Under the pieces are notes generated by a model. The model worked only from the letters and a program-made list of their open reading frames with translations. It had not been told where the DNA came from and searched no databases. Positions 1 to 7,024 of a DNA stretch of 7,024 nucleotides are shown in pieces; position 1 is the first letter of the stretch; each line of letters starts with the position of its first letter. Made by a program: the position numbers and the translations under genes. Origin of the DNA: Flavobacteriaceae bacterium UBA6231 (GTDB lineage: Bacteria > Bacteroidota > Bacteroidia > Flavobacteriales > Flavobacteriaceae). The stretch covers positions 1-7,024 of the forward strand of contig DJWL01000122.1 in the NCBI GenBank assembly GCA_002441545.1, written 5' to 3'.

Positions 1-113
1 CCCCGAACAGAATCACTAAGATCAACACCTCCGAGCTGGTACAAGGAATCTACATCGTCACAGTAAAAACCAATGATAACAAATCAGCTAATGCTAAAAT
101 TATTAAAAAATGA
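1..113 (+). CDS. C-terminal end of a T9SS-sorted secreted protein (5' truncated)
   Basis: Only the last 36 codons are present, read in the frame that starts at base 3 and ends at TGA 111-113. The tail reads NTSELVQGIYIVTVKTND and ends in KIIKK. The pattern L-x-x-G-x-Y-x-V-x-V, then a polar turn, then a short strand ending in I-I-K-K is typical of the type A T9SS C-terminal sorting domain (Por secretion tail), which directs Bacteroidota proteins through the outer membrane and is cleaved off. The catalytic or binding part lies upstream of the window, so the function of the mature protein cannot be stated. The stop codon overlaps the start of the next gene by four bases, which suggests one operon. 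The first 60 bases are roughly half G+C; the last 50 are A/T-rich, partly because they encode Lys, Asn and Ile. Confidence 0.85.
   Translation, partial: PNRITKINTSELVQGIYIVTVKTNDNKSANAKIIKK
110..113 (+). other. ATGA stop/start overlap (likely translational coupling)
   Basis: The TGA stop of the T9SS-tail gene (111-113) shares bases with the ATG of the large downstream gene (110-112). No GGAGG-like ribosome binding site precedes this ATG; the upstream 20 bases are almost all A and T, as is common for Flavobacteriia starts. The arrangement suggests that translation of the large protein depends at least partly on ribosomes finishing the upstream gene. The next in-frame ATG, at 131 (codon 8), would remove the basic Lys-Lys n-region of the signal peptide, so 110 is preferred. 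Confidence 0.65.
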
Positions 114-3100
114 TCAAGAAAGTAATAGTAATGATTTTTACAATTTTATTTGGTAAAACGGTATTTTGTCAAAATCCAACAGTAAAAGGTGATATACCTT
201 CAGTTGCACCCCCATCTCCATCAGTAGAAGCACTAATGAAATTCCAAGAAATAGCAGTAAATAATTATACTGGCATACCCGACATTAGTATTCCTATACT
301 AGATGTTCCAACTCACTCTAAGGATGTAAATGTAAATATAGTTCTCAGATATCATCCTGCAAATGTAAAGGCTGATAATGTGGCAGGTGACGTGGGTTTG
401 GGTTGGAGTCTTCAAGCAGCAGGTACGATTTCTAGAAATGTACGCGGTTTGCCAGATGAAGAATTAACATTCGCAGGCGCGGGAAATACAGGCAGGGTCG
501 GTTTATATCATACTGATGTTCCAAATCATAGTAATATTTATTATTCATGGATGCAAAATCCTAGCAATTACGAACAAAGTAACACTAATATAACAAATGA
601 ATATTATTGGGAAACCATTGAAAATGGAAAATATGATACAGAACATGATTTTTGGCAGTTTAATTTTATGGGGAACTCCGGTCGTTTTTTAATGAGAAGG
701 ATAGGCAGCGAAATAGTGATTGAACCTCTGAGTGATTACAGAGTTAAAATTATAAATCATTACGATACTATTAATAATCAGCCTTTTACCCCTATAGGTT
801 TCACAATATATGATGAAAAAGGCTATAAGTATAAATTTGATATATATGAAGAAACTACTAAATATGTAGACTCCCAATACTTTACTATTATCAAATCAAA
901 CCATATAACTTCTGAATCACATGCTGATGATAAACCATTTAGAAGCTCATTTCATTTAAGTAGTGTCAGTGATGCAAATGATCAAACTATTTTCGAAATA
1001 ACTTATAACCCTTCTTATACAGAGATTAATAGACAGTATAATATAATTAATAATGATTATGGTGATGATAGTAGTATTTTATTTAATGCAATGAAATATG
1101 CAAACTGTTGGGGTGAAATACCTCCGATGAAATCTAAAATAGTAAGCGGTTATTTTGTTTCTGTGAATAAATTACAAACGATCAAAATTCCTGGAAGCTC
1201 AAATATTCAGTTTAATTATGAGGTTGGTAGAGATGATTTTTCAACAATTTCGTCAACACCTTATTTAAAGACAATACAATTGAGAACTATCAATGATTCA
1301 ATAGTATCTACATTTACACTAGATTATGATTATAATGAAATACTGGTTAAAAGATTATTTTTAAGAGGTCTTACTAAAAGCTATCCAAATCAAATAAAGA
1401 CAGAGAGTTATGATTTTTTTTATAAGAGGAACATCCCATTAGGGAATCCTTTGATTTTTGGAAGGGATTATTGGGGGTATTTTAATACATATAATTTAGA
1501 TAATTGTACTGGGCAGGATATTAATTTTATGCGTGATGCATCACCTATTGCAAGTACATTTGATTTGCTTCAAAAAATAAATTACCCTACAAAAGGTTCT
1601 ACAATATTTCACTTTGAAACCAATCAATACTCATTTATTGGAGATCAACTAATTAATGATTTTAGTGAGAACCCATACAATAGTCCGTTGATTGGATCAA
1701 ATACTTATTATTTCAGTAACGCAACTGCACAGCTTATTCCAATTTCTAATGAAAAAAGAAAAATTATTACTTACCCAAGTATCGTTCACAGCAATGATCA
1801 CACTACGTGGACTCGTACCATTAGACTGATTAAAATTATTAATGGTCAGAGTATAAATGTCGAAGCTATACATTGTGTACTTCCTAATAATAACTGCTGT
1901 AGGGAGTTTATTTTGGAGCCAAACATACAATATGCCTTTAAAAGAGATAATTTTGACTTAAACTATTCCGGAATAGATAATATGATTGTAAATTTTTATA
2001 GTTTAAATAATACTCATGAATTTTTACTTGGCGGAGGAAATAGAATTAAAGCTATAGGTTATTTTGATAGTAGTGCTCCTCAAGATTATTATGATGCACT
2101 ATATATTAATATAACGCCTTCAAAAGAAAAGGTCTTTTCATACAATTTATTTTCAGACCCAACAAAAAGCAGTGGATCATTAGTTTTTGGTAAGACGAAA
2201 TTTGAAGAACAGAGGTTCCTTTCTCAATTAGGGACTAATTGCAGTTTACCTCCATTTTTAGACTTTGGAGTTTTTCAGGGTAGTTATTCTTATTCCTCTA
2301 AATTTATTATTTCAAATCAAGAAAAGGTGTTTACCAATGGAGCTGACGTTGGCTACAAAAATATTGAAATAAAAGAAACAGGAAACGGATCTACAGAAGA
2401 AACATATACTTCATCTATTGATTATCCCGAGATTGAACTTATTACCTATACTAAGCCATACTTACCTTCAAAGAATATTGATTATAAAAGAGGTTTGTTG
2501 TTAAAAAGAGTGTTAAGAGATGAATTAGACAGGGTACTTATTGAAGACGTAAACACATATTCGTTTGAAAATTTTGAAAAAATTTATGGTTATCGATTAA
2601 ATAAGCCAGATGGTGCTATTTTCCAAGGAAGATTTAAGAAAAATGGAGTTCCGATAAATATACATAATTACTCCACATATATTTCTGCTATTAATTCGCC
2701 TGAACCAACTATTAAGGATTGTATTGATTTTCTTTGTGATTCTTTTTCCAAACAACATTTAGGTACTTCCCCTATTAATGAAATTGATTTTTATCCTTTG
2801 TCACTTGCATACGGTTGGGCAAAACTCTCTTCAAAAAATACAAAAAACTATTTTTATGAGGGAGGAAACCAAGAAATAGTAGTAACTAACGAGAGATTTA
2901 CATACAATACTACCAATAAAAAAATAGCAAAACATACCATTGATTATATTGATGGTAATACTATTGAAAAGAAATATTTTTATGATATTGGGAATGACTC
3001 TCCATTTTCTCAAAACAGGATTTCAGAAATTAAAAAAATAGAATCATATAAAAACAACCAACTTATTGAATCCAAAGAAATTATTTACGGGAACGCCTGG

Positions 3101-3604
3101 GAAAATAACGTTTCCTTTTTACCTAAATATGTTAAGTCTTACAATATAGAGAATGCGGCCTTTTCAGTAGAGTTTACTTATGATAAATATGATACTAAAG
3201 GCAACCTGCTTCAGTACACCACCAACGGCATTACTACTGTGATCATCTGGGGCTATAACAGCACCCAGCCTATTGCCAAAATAGAAGGGAAAATCCCGGG
3301 CATGGAAAGTTTTTTACCCCCAATTATTGCGGCCTCTGATACAGACCATCAGCTGGGAACACCCACCAGTGAAGAGGATTTACGGGTAGCGCTGGACACT
3401 TTCAGAAAGGCCGTTTATGCTGAAACCAGAGGAAACGTCCAGATCACCACTTACACCTACGATCCATTGGTAGGAGTGCGAAGCATTACGCCACCCAGCG
3501 GAATACGCGAAGTCTATCTCTATGATGCCGCCAGCAGGCTTGAAAGAATCGTGGATGTGAACGGGAAGATCCTGAAAGAATACAGATATAACTATAAACA
3601 TTAG
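110..3604 (+). CDS. Exported RHS/YD-repeat-like protein, complete (1164 aa), no core or toxin domain
   Basis: Residues 1-20 form a signal peptide (Lys-Lys, hydrophobic core, then VFC before Gln21); there is no proper lipobox, so a soluble or surface-exported product is likelier than a lipoprotein. Residues 33-117 form the conserved N-terminal block with PPSPSV, YTGIPDISIPI and GLGWSL (96-101). GLGWSL also resembles the N-terminus of SpvB/Tc-toxin B shells. Further family motifs follow: INYPTKGSTIFHFE (about 490-503), GGGNRIKAIGYFD (641-653), DPTKSSGSLVF (683-693), DYKRGLL (791-797), IWGYN with Trp1047 followed by PIAKIEG, and a final YD-repeat from TYTYD (1114-1118) to the C-terminus. The protein stops there, without the RHS-associated core, a toxin domain or a T9SS tail. 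By analogy with RHS proteins it should be mostly beta-strand; its role is unknown. The body up to about codon 1026 is very AT-rich, while the last 138 codons match the downstream paralogue in composition and sequence, so the gene looks mosaic. Family assignment is confident; function is not. Confidence 0.85.
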   Translation: MIKKVIVMIFTILFGKTVFCQNPTVKGDIPSVAPPSPSVEALMKFQEIAVNNYTGIPDISIPILDVPTHSKDVNVNIVLRYHPANVKADNVAGDVGLGWSLQAAGTISRNVRGLPDEELTFAGAGNTGRVGLYHTDVPNHSNIYYSWMQNPSNYEQSNTNITNEYYWETIENGKYDTEHDFWQFNFMGNSGRFLMRRIGSEIVIEPLSDYRVKIINHYDTINNQPFTPIGFTIYDEKGYKYKFDIYEETTKYVDSQYFTIIKSNHITSESHADDKPFRSSFHLSSVSDANDQTIFEITYNPSYTEINRQYNIINNDYGDDSSILFNAMKYANCWGEIPPMKSKIVSGYFVSVNKLQTIKIPGSSNIQFNYEVGRDDFSTISSTPYLKTIQLRTINDSIVSTFTLDYDYNEILVKRLFLRGLTKSYPNQIKTESYDFFYKRNIPLGNPLIFGRDYWGYFNTYNLDNCTGQDINFMRDASPIASTFDLLQKINYPTKGSTIFHFETNQYSFIGDQLINDFSENPYNSPLIGSNTYYFSNATAQLIPISNEKRKIITYPSIVHSNDHTTWTRTIRLIKIINGQSINVEAIHCVLPNNNCCREFILEPNIQYAFKRDNFDLNYSGIDNMIVNFYSLNNTHEFLLGGGNRIKAIGYFDSSAPQDYYDALYINITPSKEKVFSYNLFSDPTKSSGSLVFGKTKFEEQRFLSQLGTNCSLPPFLDFGVFQGSYSYSSKFIISNQEKVFTNGADVGYKNIEIKETGNGSTEETYTSSIDYPEIELITYTKPYLPSKNIDYKRGLLLKRVLRDELDRVLIEDVNTYSFENFEKIYGYRLNKPDGAIFQGRFKKNGVPINIHNYSTYISAINSPEPTIKDCIDFLCDSFSKQHLGTSPINEIDFYPLSLAYGWAKLSSKNTKNYFYEGGNQEIVVTNERFTYNTTNKKIAKHTIDYIDGNTIEKKYFYDIGNDSPFSQNRISEIKKIESYKNNQLIESKEIIYGNAWENNVSFLPKYVKSYNIENAAFSVEFTYDKYDTKGNLLQYTTNGITTVIIWGYNSTQPIAKIEGKIPGMESFLPPIIAASDTDHQLGTPTSEEDLRVALDTFRKAVYAETRGNVQITTYTYDPLVGVRSITPPSGIREVYLYDAASRLERIVDVNGKILKEYRYNYKH
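114..3187 (+). other. AT-rich compositional segment inside the first large gene
   Basis: Nearly all of the first large gene, up to about base 3187, is strikingly A/T-rich. In bases 1021-1080, for example, I count 12 G/C in 60, and third codon positions are mostly A or T. The DNA after the boundary (bases 3241-3300: 30 G/C in 60) and the second large gene (bases 4321-4380: 26 in 60) are much higher. The frame is unbroken across the boundary. The likeliest reading is that this body was acquired from, or evolved as, a different allele from the rest of the locus. The left boundary is less clear because the end of the upstream gene also becomes A/T-rich from about base 61. Confidence 0.7.
3188..3479 (+). 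repeat. Direct repeat, copy 1: conserved 3' module of the RHS-like genes
   Basis: These 292 bases align without gaps to 6733-7024 at a constant offset of 3545. By hand I count 41 mismatches (about 86% identity), mostly at third codon positions, giving about 10 amino-acid changes in 97. The module covers the IWGYN..PIAKIEG segment, a short helical-looking linker (DTFRKAVYAETRG) and the start of the terminal YD-repeat. Upstream of 3188 DNA similarity drops abruptly. The repeat probably continues to the stop at 3602-3604, but the matching part of copy 2 lies outside the window. Confidence 0.9.
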
Positions 3605-3651
3605 AATTAAGAACCAGAAAACGGAGCAACACTAACCAGATTAAATAAACC
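3605..3651 (+). other. Short intergenic gap between the two large paralogues
   Basis: The gap is 47 bases. I see no inverted repeat followed by a T-run that would act as a terminator, and no Bacteroidota-type TAnnTTTG promoter element here or in the preceding 120 bases. A GGAG at 3623-3626 lies about 25 bases before the next ATG, too far to be a normal Shine-Dalgarno site; an A/T-rich stretch (TTAAATAAA) sits directly before the start instead. The second gene is therefore likely co-transcribed with the first. Confidence 0.6.
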
Positions 3652-6600
3652 ATGCGAAATCATATATTTTTACCATTGATGTTCATCAGCCTCTTTTGGA
3701 CAAGCCATTACGGGCAAACGGGTGATCAGAATATCAAACAGTACATTCCGAATGTCATACCTCCTTCGCCGTCGGTGGGAAACCTGATGAAATTTGAGGA
3801 AGTTCCCGTGAGCCATTATACAGGCGTTCCTGATATTAATATTCCCATTGTTCAATTGAATACCGGAATTGCAGATTTGCCTCTCTCCTTATCATTAAAA
3901 TATCACACCCATAATGCTAAATCGGATTCCTATGCGAGTGAAGTCGGTTTAGGCTGGAGTTTATTTGCCGGAGGAAGTATTTCAAGAACAGTAATCGGAA
4001 GCCCTGATGAGATGAGAAAATTAGTGACCTCCAATTATAAACCAAATCAGCACAGGTACATATCAGGGATCTATTTTGATCCACAATCCAGTCCTCTTCC
4101 TGACGTTAAAAACTATTCTTCATCCATTATCAATTCCGTTATCCTCGGGCCGGATGTCATGAACGCATTTGCTTTTGAATCTGTTTTTATGAATAAGTAC
4201 GATACCCAATATGACCTGTATCAGTATAATTTCATGAATCACACGGGCAGGTTTATCGTTAAAAAAAACGGACTTACCCTGACGGCCGTTAAGCTTGACA
4301 GGAATAACCTGAAAATAGAGGTTGGCCATAGTCCTGTTATCAGTAGCACTGTTATCCTTGAGCCTACCTCTTTTACCATAACAGATGAGCATGGGAACAC
4401 ATTCGTTTTTGATATAGTGAGCAAATCCACCACCAAGACCGACTCAGTTTCCAGTGATCATTTTGGAGGACTCTACGAAGATTTTCCTTCTACCTCGCCA
4501 GAGTACAACAGCACCTATTATTTAAGCAAGATCCAGAAATACGGTCACGATTATGTACACTTTCGCTATAATCAGTCATCGGACATTACAGTAACCGAAC
4601 GAACGAGGTATACGACTCAATTTTTGGGCATATTTCCTCCCCACTCGGAAGCTATAAACCACAACCATGCAAGATTACCACGGACACAGGAAGATCATGT
4701 TACTACCATCAACACCAAAGCCAAGCTGCTGACAGAAATTGAGATCCTGCAGCACGGAAAAATTAATTTTGATTATGAACCGGGCAGACAGGATACCAAC
4801 TTTGATTTTCCCGGCCATTTATATACTTTGAAAACAATACGCCTGAAAAGTGTTGACGGAAACTATGACGAAAAATTTGAACTTAGCCATGTATATAAAC
4901 AAGCGTCACTGACCACCCTTAAAAGACTGTTCCTGCATCAGCTGGAAAAATGGAGCAAGCTAAAGTCCGATACCAATTATACTTCCAACGGCAAGCATAT
5001 ATTTTCTTATGGTGGCGACCCGATACCGGGAGGGCCGCAGCCTATTGGTGATCCAGGTCTAATGACCGGGTACAACAGCTATTATACTTGTTCCTCTCCC
5101 TTATTTTCTACAACTTGTGCAAGCACTGAGGTGCTGAGGTCCATCACCTACCCAACAACAGGAGCTGTTTTCTTTGGATACGAACCCAACACGTACACCT
5201 ATATTCCTCCGAAAAACATGCCTGCAGGAGGTATTACCGAAGCGGAAGAACTGACGAACTTTGACGCTAATCCCCTGAACTGGAACCATATTGAAAATCA
5301 GGTGTTTTTCAATACATTTTCTGAAGGGTATAAAAAAGCATTCACTGTAACCGGTTCTGCTCCTGTTAGTGTTCTGGTTGAAATCAGTACCAGCGAAATC
5401 AATCACCATGGCTGGAAACTTCAATTTTATAATAAAGTAGGAAATAATTACATTGAAGCCCAGAATTTAACAAATCTCCAATTTCTAGATGGTATTCCTC
5501 CTGCTTCTGTTCTCATGACATTTTATGCCGGAGATTATTATTGTAAACTAATTCCAGCTCTACCCCAAACCCCAAATGTGACCTTCGGTTCTAACTTCCG
5601 GTTTTCCTTTAGCGAAAGGAACCAGAATAATCTGAAATACCTGTTTGACTACAGGGGTATCCGGGTAAATAGCATCAGCTATTTTGATAAAATTTCCATC
5701 ACTTTTCCACCGGCACCTGCGGACAAAACCGTCAGGTTCAGTTATGATGACCTGAACGACCCTAAAAAAAGCACCGGTGCTTTGGTGTTTCCTTTGCCGG
5801 TAACAGAGTACACGGAACAATACAAGGCACTACTGGAGTTTCCTTTTGGGGGGACATTAACCACAGGACTATTTCAAATGGATATACGTAAAACTTCTTC
5901 TCGTAATTTCCTCCTTACACAACAAACTAAAGGAAGTGATATCGGCTATCAGTATGTGACGCGGTCGGAAACCGGCCTGGGAAAAACCGTATTCCAATAT
6001 ACCTCACCCCGGGATATGCCTAATGAAGATATCGCCGCTACTGCACCACCGTTTTTACCCATAGAAAATTACGACTACAAAAGGGGCAATCTTATAAACA
6101 AAAAAGTGTACGGAGAAAACAGCCAATTGCTGGCAGAATCAAGCTACGAATATGATTACCCATTTGATTTTGTAAAAACCGGTATCGGCTACCTGCCTAT
6201 TCAGAAGGGAGTTGATGGCTATTATTTATATGGCGGAAAATATGATTTTTACTCCACTTATGTTCTGGATGCCAACGGCAACCAAGGTGCTGCTCCCCAT
6301 TACGGAACAAATACATTAGGATTTATTGCACAGAAAAGTTACGGTGACGTTGTTGGAACTGCCCTCATGACTAAAGAAATTACCACCCAATATTTTCCGG
6401 GATCCAATCTGGTGAAAGCTACAAATGTTTACGAATACAATTCCCGTGACTATCCTGTAAAGAAGACATCCACTTCCGCTGATGGCTCCGTATTAGAAAC
6501 CACTTATCAGTATGCTCACGAAAAAGGGATTTCCAAGCTTATCACTGCCAACATGATTAGCACCCCGGTAGAAACAACAGTCATTAAAAAGAAAAACTCC

Positions 6601-7024
6601 CTGGACGCCGGAAAGACACTCTCGAAAACAGAGACCCTGTACAATGACCCCGCTCATCTGTTTCCTACATCAGTACGCACCTTCAATATACAAGCCCCTA
6701 CAGGCAACCATACCGAAGTCACCTTCGATGCCTATGACGCTAAAGGTAACCTGCTGCAGTACACCACCAACGGCATCACCACTGTGATCATCTGGGGTTA
6801 TAACAGCACCCAGCCCATTGCTAAAATTGAAGGAAAAATTCCGAGCATGGAAAGTTTACAACTCCCTATTATTACAGCCTCTGATACAGACCACCAGCAG
6901 GGGACACCAACCAGTGAACAGAACTTACGGGATGCACTCGACACCTTCAGAAAGGCCGTCTATGCTGAGACAAGAGGAAACGTGCAGATCACCACCTATA
7001 CCTACGACCCATTGGTGGGCGTGC
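3652..7024 (+). CDS. Second exported RHS/YD-repeat-like protein, 3' truncated by the window edge
   Basis: Starting at ATG 3652 I read 1124 codons by eye with no stop, ending inside codon 1125. An in-frame TAA at 3646-3648 means no start further upstream is possible. Residues 1-21 form a signal peptide (MRNHIFLPLMFISLF, cleavage probably after Gly21 or just before Gln22). The same family motifs appear in order: PPSPSV (38-42 region), YTGVPDINIPI, GLGWSL (99-104), ITYPTTGAVFFGYE (from about 498), a GIRVNSISYFD element (669-679), DPKKSTGALVF (703-713), DYKRGNL (808-814) and IWGYN with Trp1048 followed by PIAKIEG. It reaches the terminal TYTYDPLVGV segment at the edge. It is a tandem paralogue of the preceding gene: about 55% identical in the first conserved block, weakly similar in the body and about 90% identical near the end. 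If the ends match, the stop lies about 125 bases beyond the window. Composition is even along its length, unlike its neighbour. An RHS core or toxin extension beyond the edge cannot be excluded. Function is unknown. Confidence 0.9.
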   Translation, partial: MRNHIFLPLMFISLFWTSHYGQTGDQNIKQYIPNVIPPSPSVGNLMKFEEVPVSHYTGVPDINIPIVQLNTGIADLPLSLSLKYHTHNAKSDSYASEVGLGWSLFAGGSISRTVIGSPDEMRKLVTSNYKPNQHRYISGIYFDPQSSPLPDVKNYSSSIINSVILGPDVMNAFAFESVFMNKYDTQYDLYQYNFMNHTGRFIVKKNGLTLTAVKLDRNNLKIEVGHSPVISSTVILEPTSFTITDEHGNTFVFDIVSKSTTKTDSVSSDHFGGLYEDFPSTSPEYNSTYYLSKIQKYGHDYVHFRYNQSSDITVTERTRYTTQFLGIFPPHSEAINHNHARLPRTQEDHVTTINTKAKLLTEIEILQHGKINFDYEPGRQDTNFDFPGHLYTLKTIRLKSVDGNYDEKFELSHVYKQASLTTLKRLFLHQLEKWSKLKSDTNYTSNGKHIFSYGGDPIPGGPQPIGDPGLMTGYNSYYTCSSPLFSTTCASTEVLRSITYPTTGAVFFGYEPNTYTYIPPKNMPAGGITEAEELTNFDANPLNWNHIENQVFFNTFSEGYKKAFTVTGSAPVSVLVEISTSEINHHGWKLQFYNKVGNNYIEAQNLTNLQFLDGIPPASVLMTFYAGDYYCKLIPALPQTPNVTFGSNFRFSFSERNQNNLKYLFDYRGIRVNSISYFDKISITFPPAPADKTVRFSYDDLNDPKKSTGALVFPLPVTEYTEQYKALLEFPFGGTLTTGLFQMDIRKTSSRNFLLTQQTKGSDIGYQYVTRSETGLGKTVFQYTSPRDMPNEDIAATAPPFLPIENYDYKRGNLINKKVYGENSQLLAESSYEYDYPFDFVKTGIGYLPIQKGVDGYYLYGGKYDFYSTYVLDANGNQGAAPHYGTNTLGFIAQKSYGDVVGTALMTKEITTQYFPGSNLVKATNVYEYNSRDYPVKKTSTSADGSVLETTYQYAHEKGISKLITANMISTPVETTVIKKKNSLDAGKTLSKTETLYNDPAHLFPTSVRTFNIQAPTGNHTEVTFDAYDAKGNLLQYTTNGITTVIIWGYNSTQPIAKIEGKIPSMESLQLPIITASDTDHQQGTPTSEQNLRDALDTFRKAVYAETRGNVQITTYTYDPLVGV
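6733..7024 (+). repeat. Direct repeat, copy 2: conserved 3' module of the RHS-like genes
   Basis: This is the second copy of the 292-base module at 3188-3479, in the same reading frame and at the equivalent protein position (Trp1048 here, Trp1047 in copy 1). Unlike copy 1, it sits in DNA whose composition matches the rest of its gene, so this gene looks like the better-integrated or donor-like version. It runs off the window edge, so its true end is not seen. Confidence 0.9.

Noticed and set aside
149..175. Cys20 of the first large protein as a lipoprotein attachment site
   Set aside because: The residues before it are Thr-Val-Phe, without the Leu-x-Gly/Ala/Ser pattern of a lipobox, and the sequence fits an ordinary signal peptidase I site before Gln21. 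The paralogue has no Cys at this point.
1414..1421. Run of eight T, with a comparable run of eight A at 4261-4268, as possible phase-variation or slippage tracts
   Set aside because: Both are short, encode ordinary Phe-Phe and Lys-Lys-Asn codons, and leave the frame intact. In an A/T-rich genome such runs occur by chance; strain data would be needed to claim phase variation.
3188..3604. Shared 3' segment as part of an insertion sequence or site-specific recombination cassette
   Set aside because: There are no terminal inverted repeats, no target-site duplication and no transposase or recombinase in the window. The segment is an in-frame coding module with mainly silent differences, so homologous exchange or constraint explains it better.
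3605..3651. Intrinsic terminator or independent promoter between the paralogues
   Set aside because: No stem-loop with a following T-run and no TAnnTTTG element could be found; the gap is too short and simple to support either.
689..5820. Several minus-strand open frames of 60-107 codons inside the two large genes
   Set aside because: They lie opposite strongly supported coding sequence, have no recognisable domain and no plausible start context, and their composition follows the genes above them. They are best explained as shadows.
3652..7024. Second large gene as a pseudogene, given that its stop is not seen
   Set aside because: The frame reads without interruption for 1124 codons with all family motifs in order; it is only cut by the window edge.

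Overview
The window is a dense, single-strand stretch of coding DNA from a Bacteroidota genome, most probably a Flavobacteriia member of the Chryseobacterium type. The evidence is a type IX secretion (T9SS) C-terminal sorting tail at the left edge, signal peptides ending just before Gln, A/T-rich translation starts without Shine-Dalgarno sequences, and two giant proteins carrying motifs common in flavobacterial RHS/YD-repeat proteins (GLGWSL, YPTxG, DYKRG, IWGYN..PIAKIEG). The genus is inferred from family familiarity and was not tested.

Layout: (1) positions 1-113 hold the last 36 codons of a secreted protein with a T9SS sorting domain. (2) Its stop overlaps the start of a complete 1164-residue exported RHS/YD-repeat-like protein (110-3604). 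(3) After a 47-bp gap with no visible terminator or promoter comes a second member of the same family (3652 to the window end). It stays open for 1124 codons and is cut by the edge; by alignment with its neighbour it should stop about 125 bp beyond it. All three genes are on the + strand and look like one transcription unit. The remaining open frames, on the minus strand, are best explained as shadows of these genes.

The two large genes are tandem paralogues with very uneven divergence. An N-terminal block of 85 residues is about 55% identical. The roughly 900-residue body is related mainly through scattered motifs at matching positions. The last visible 97 residues are about 90% identical, and about 86% at the DNA level (hand counts). 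In the first gene the start of this shared 3' segment (about position 3188) coincides with a jump from very AT-rich DNA to a composition like that of the second gene. The first gene is therefore probably a mosaic: a divergent AT-rich body joined to a conserved 3' module.

Function is not established. Both proteins should be exported across the inner membrane and built largely of beta strands like RHS/SpvB-type shells. The complete one ends right after its YD-repeat, without the RHS-associated core or a C-terminal toxin domain. I found no RNA genes, CRISPR, insertion sequence, transposase or recombinase. The most interesting aspect is the mosaic, tandem, toxin-less RHS-like pair; I do not see a demonstrably new system.
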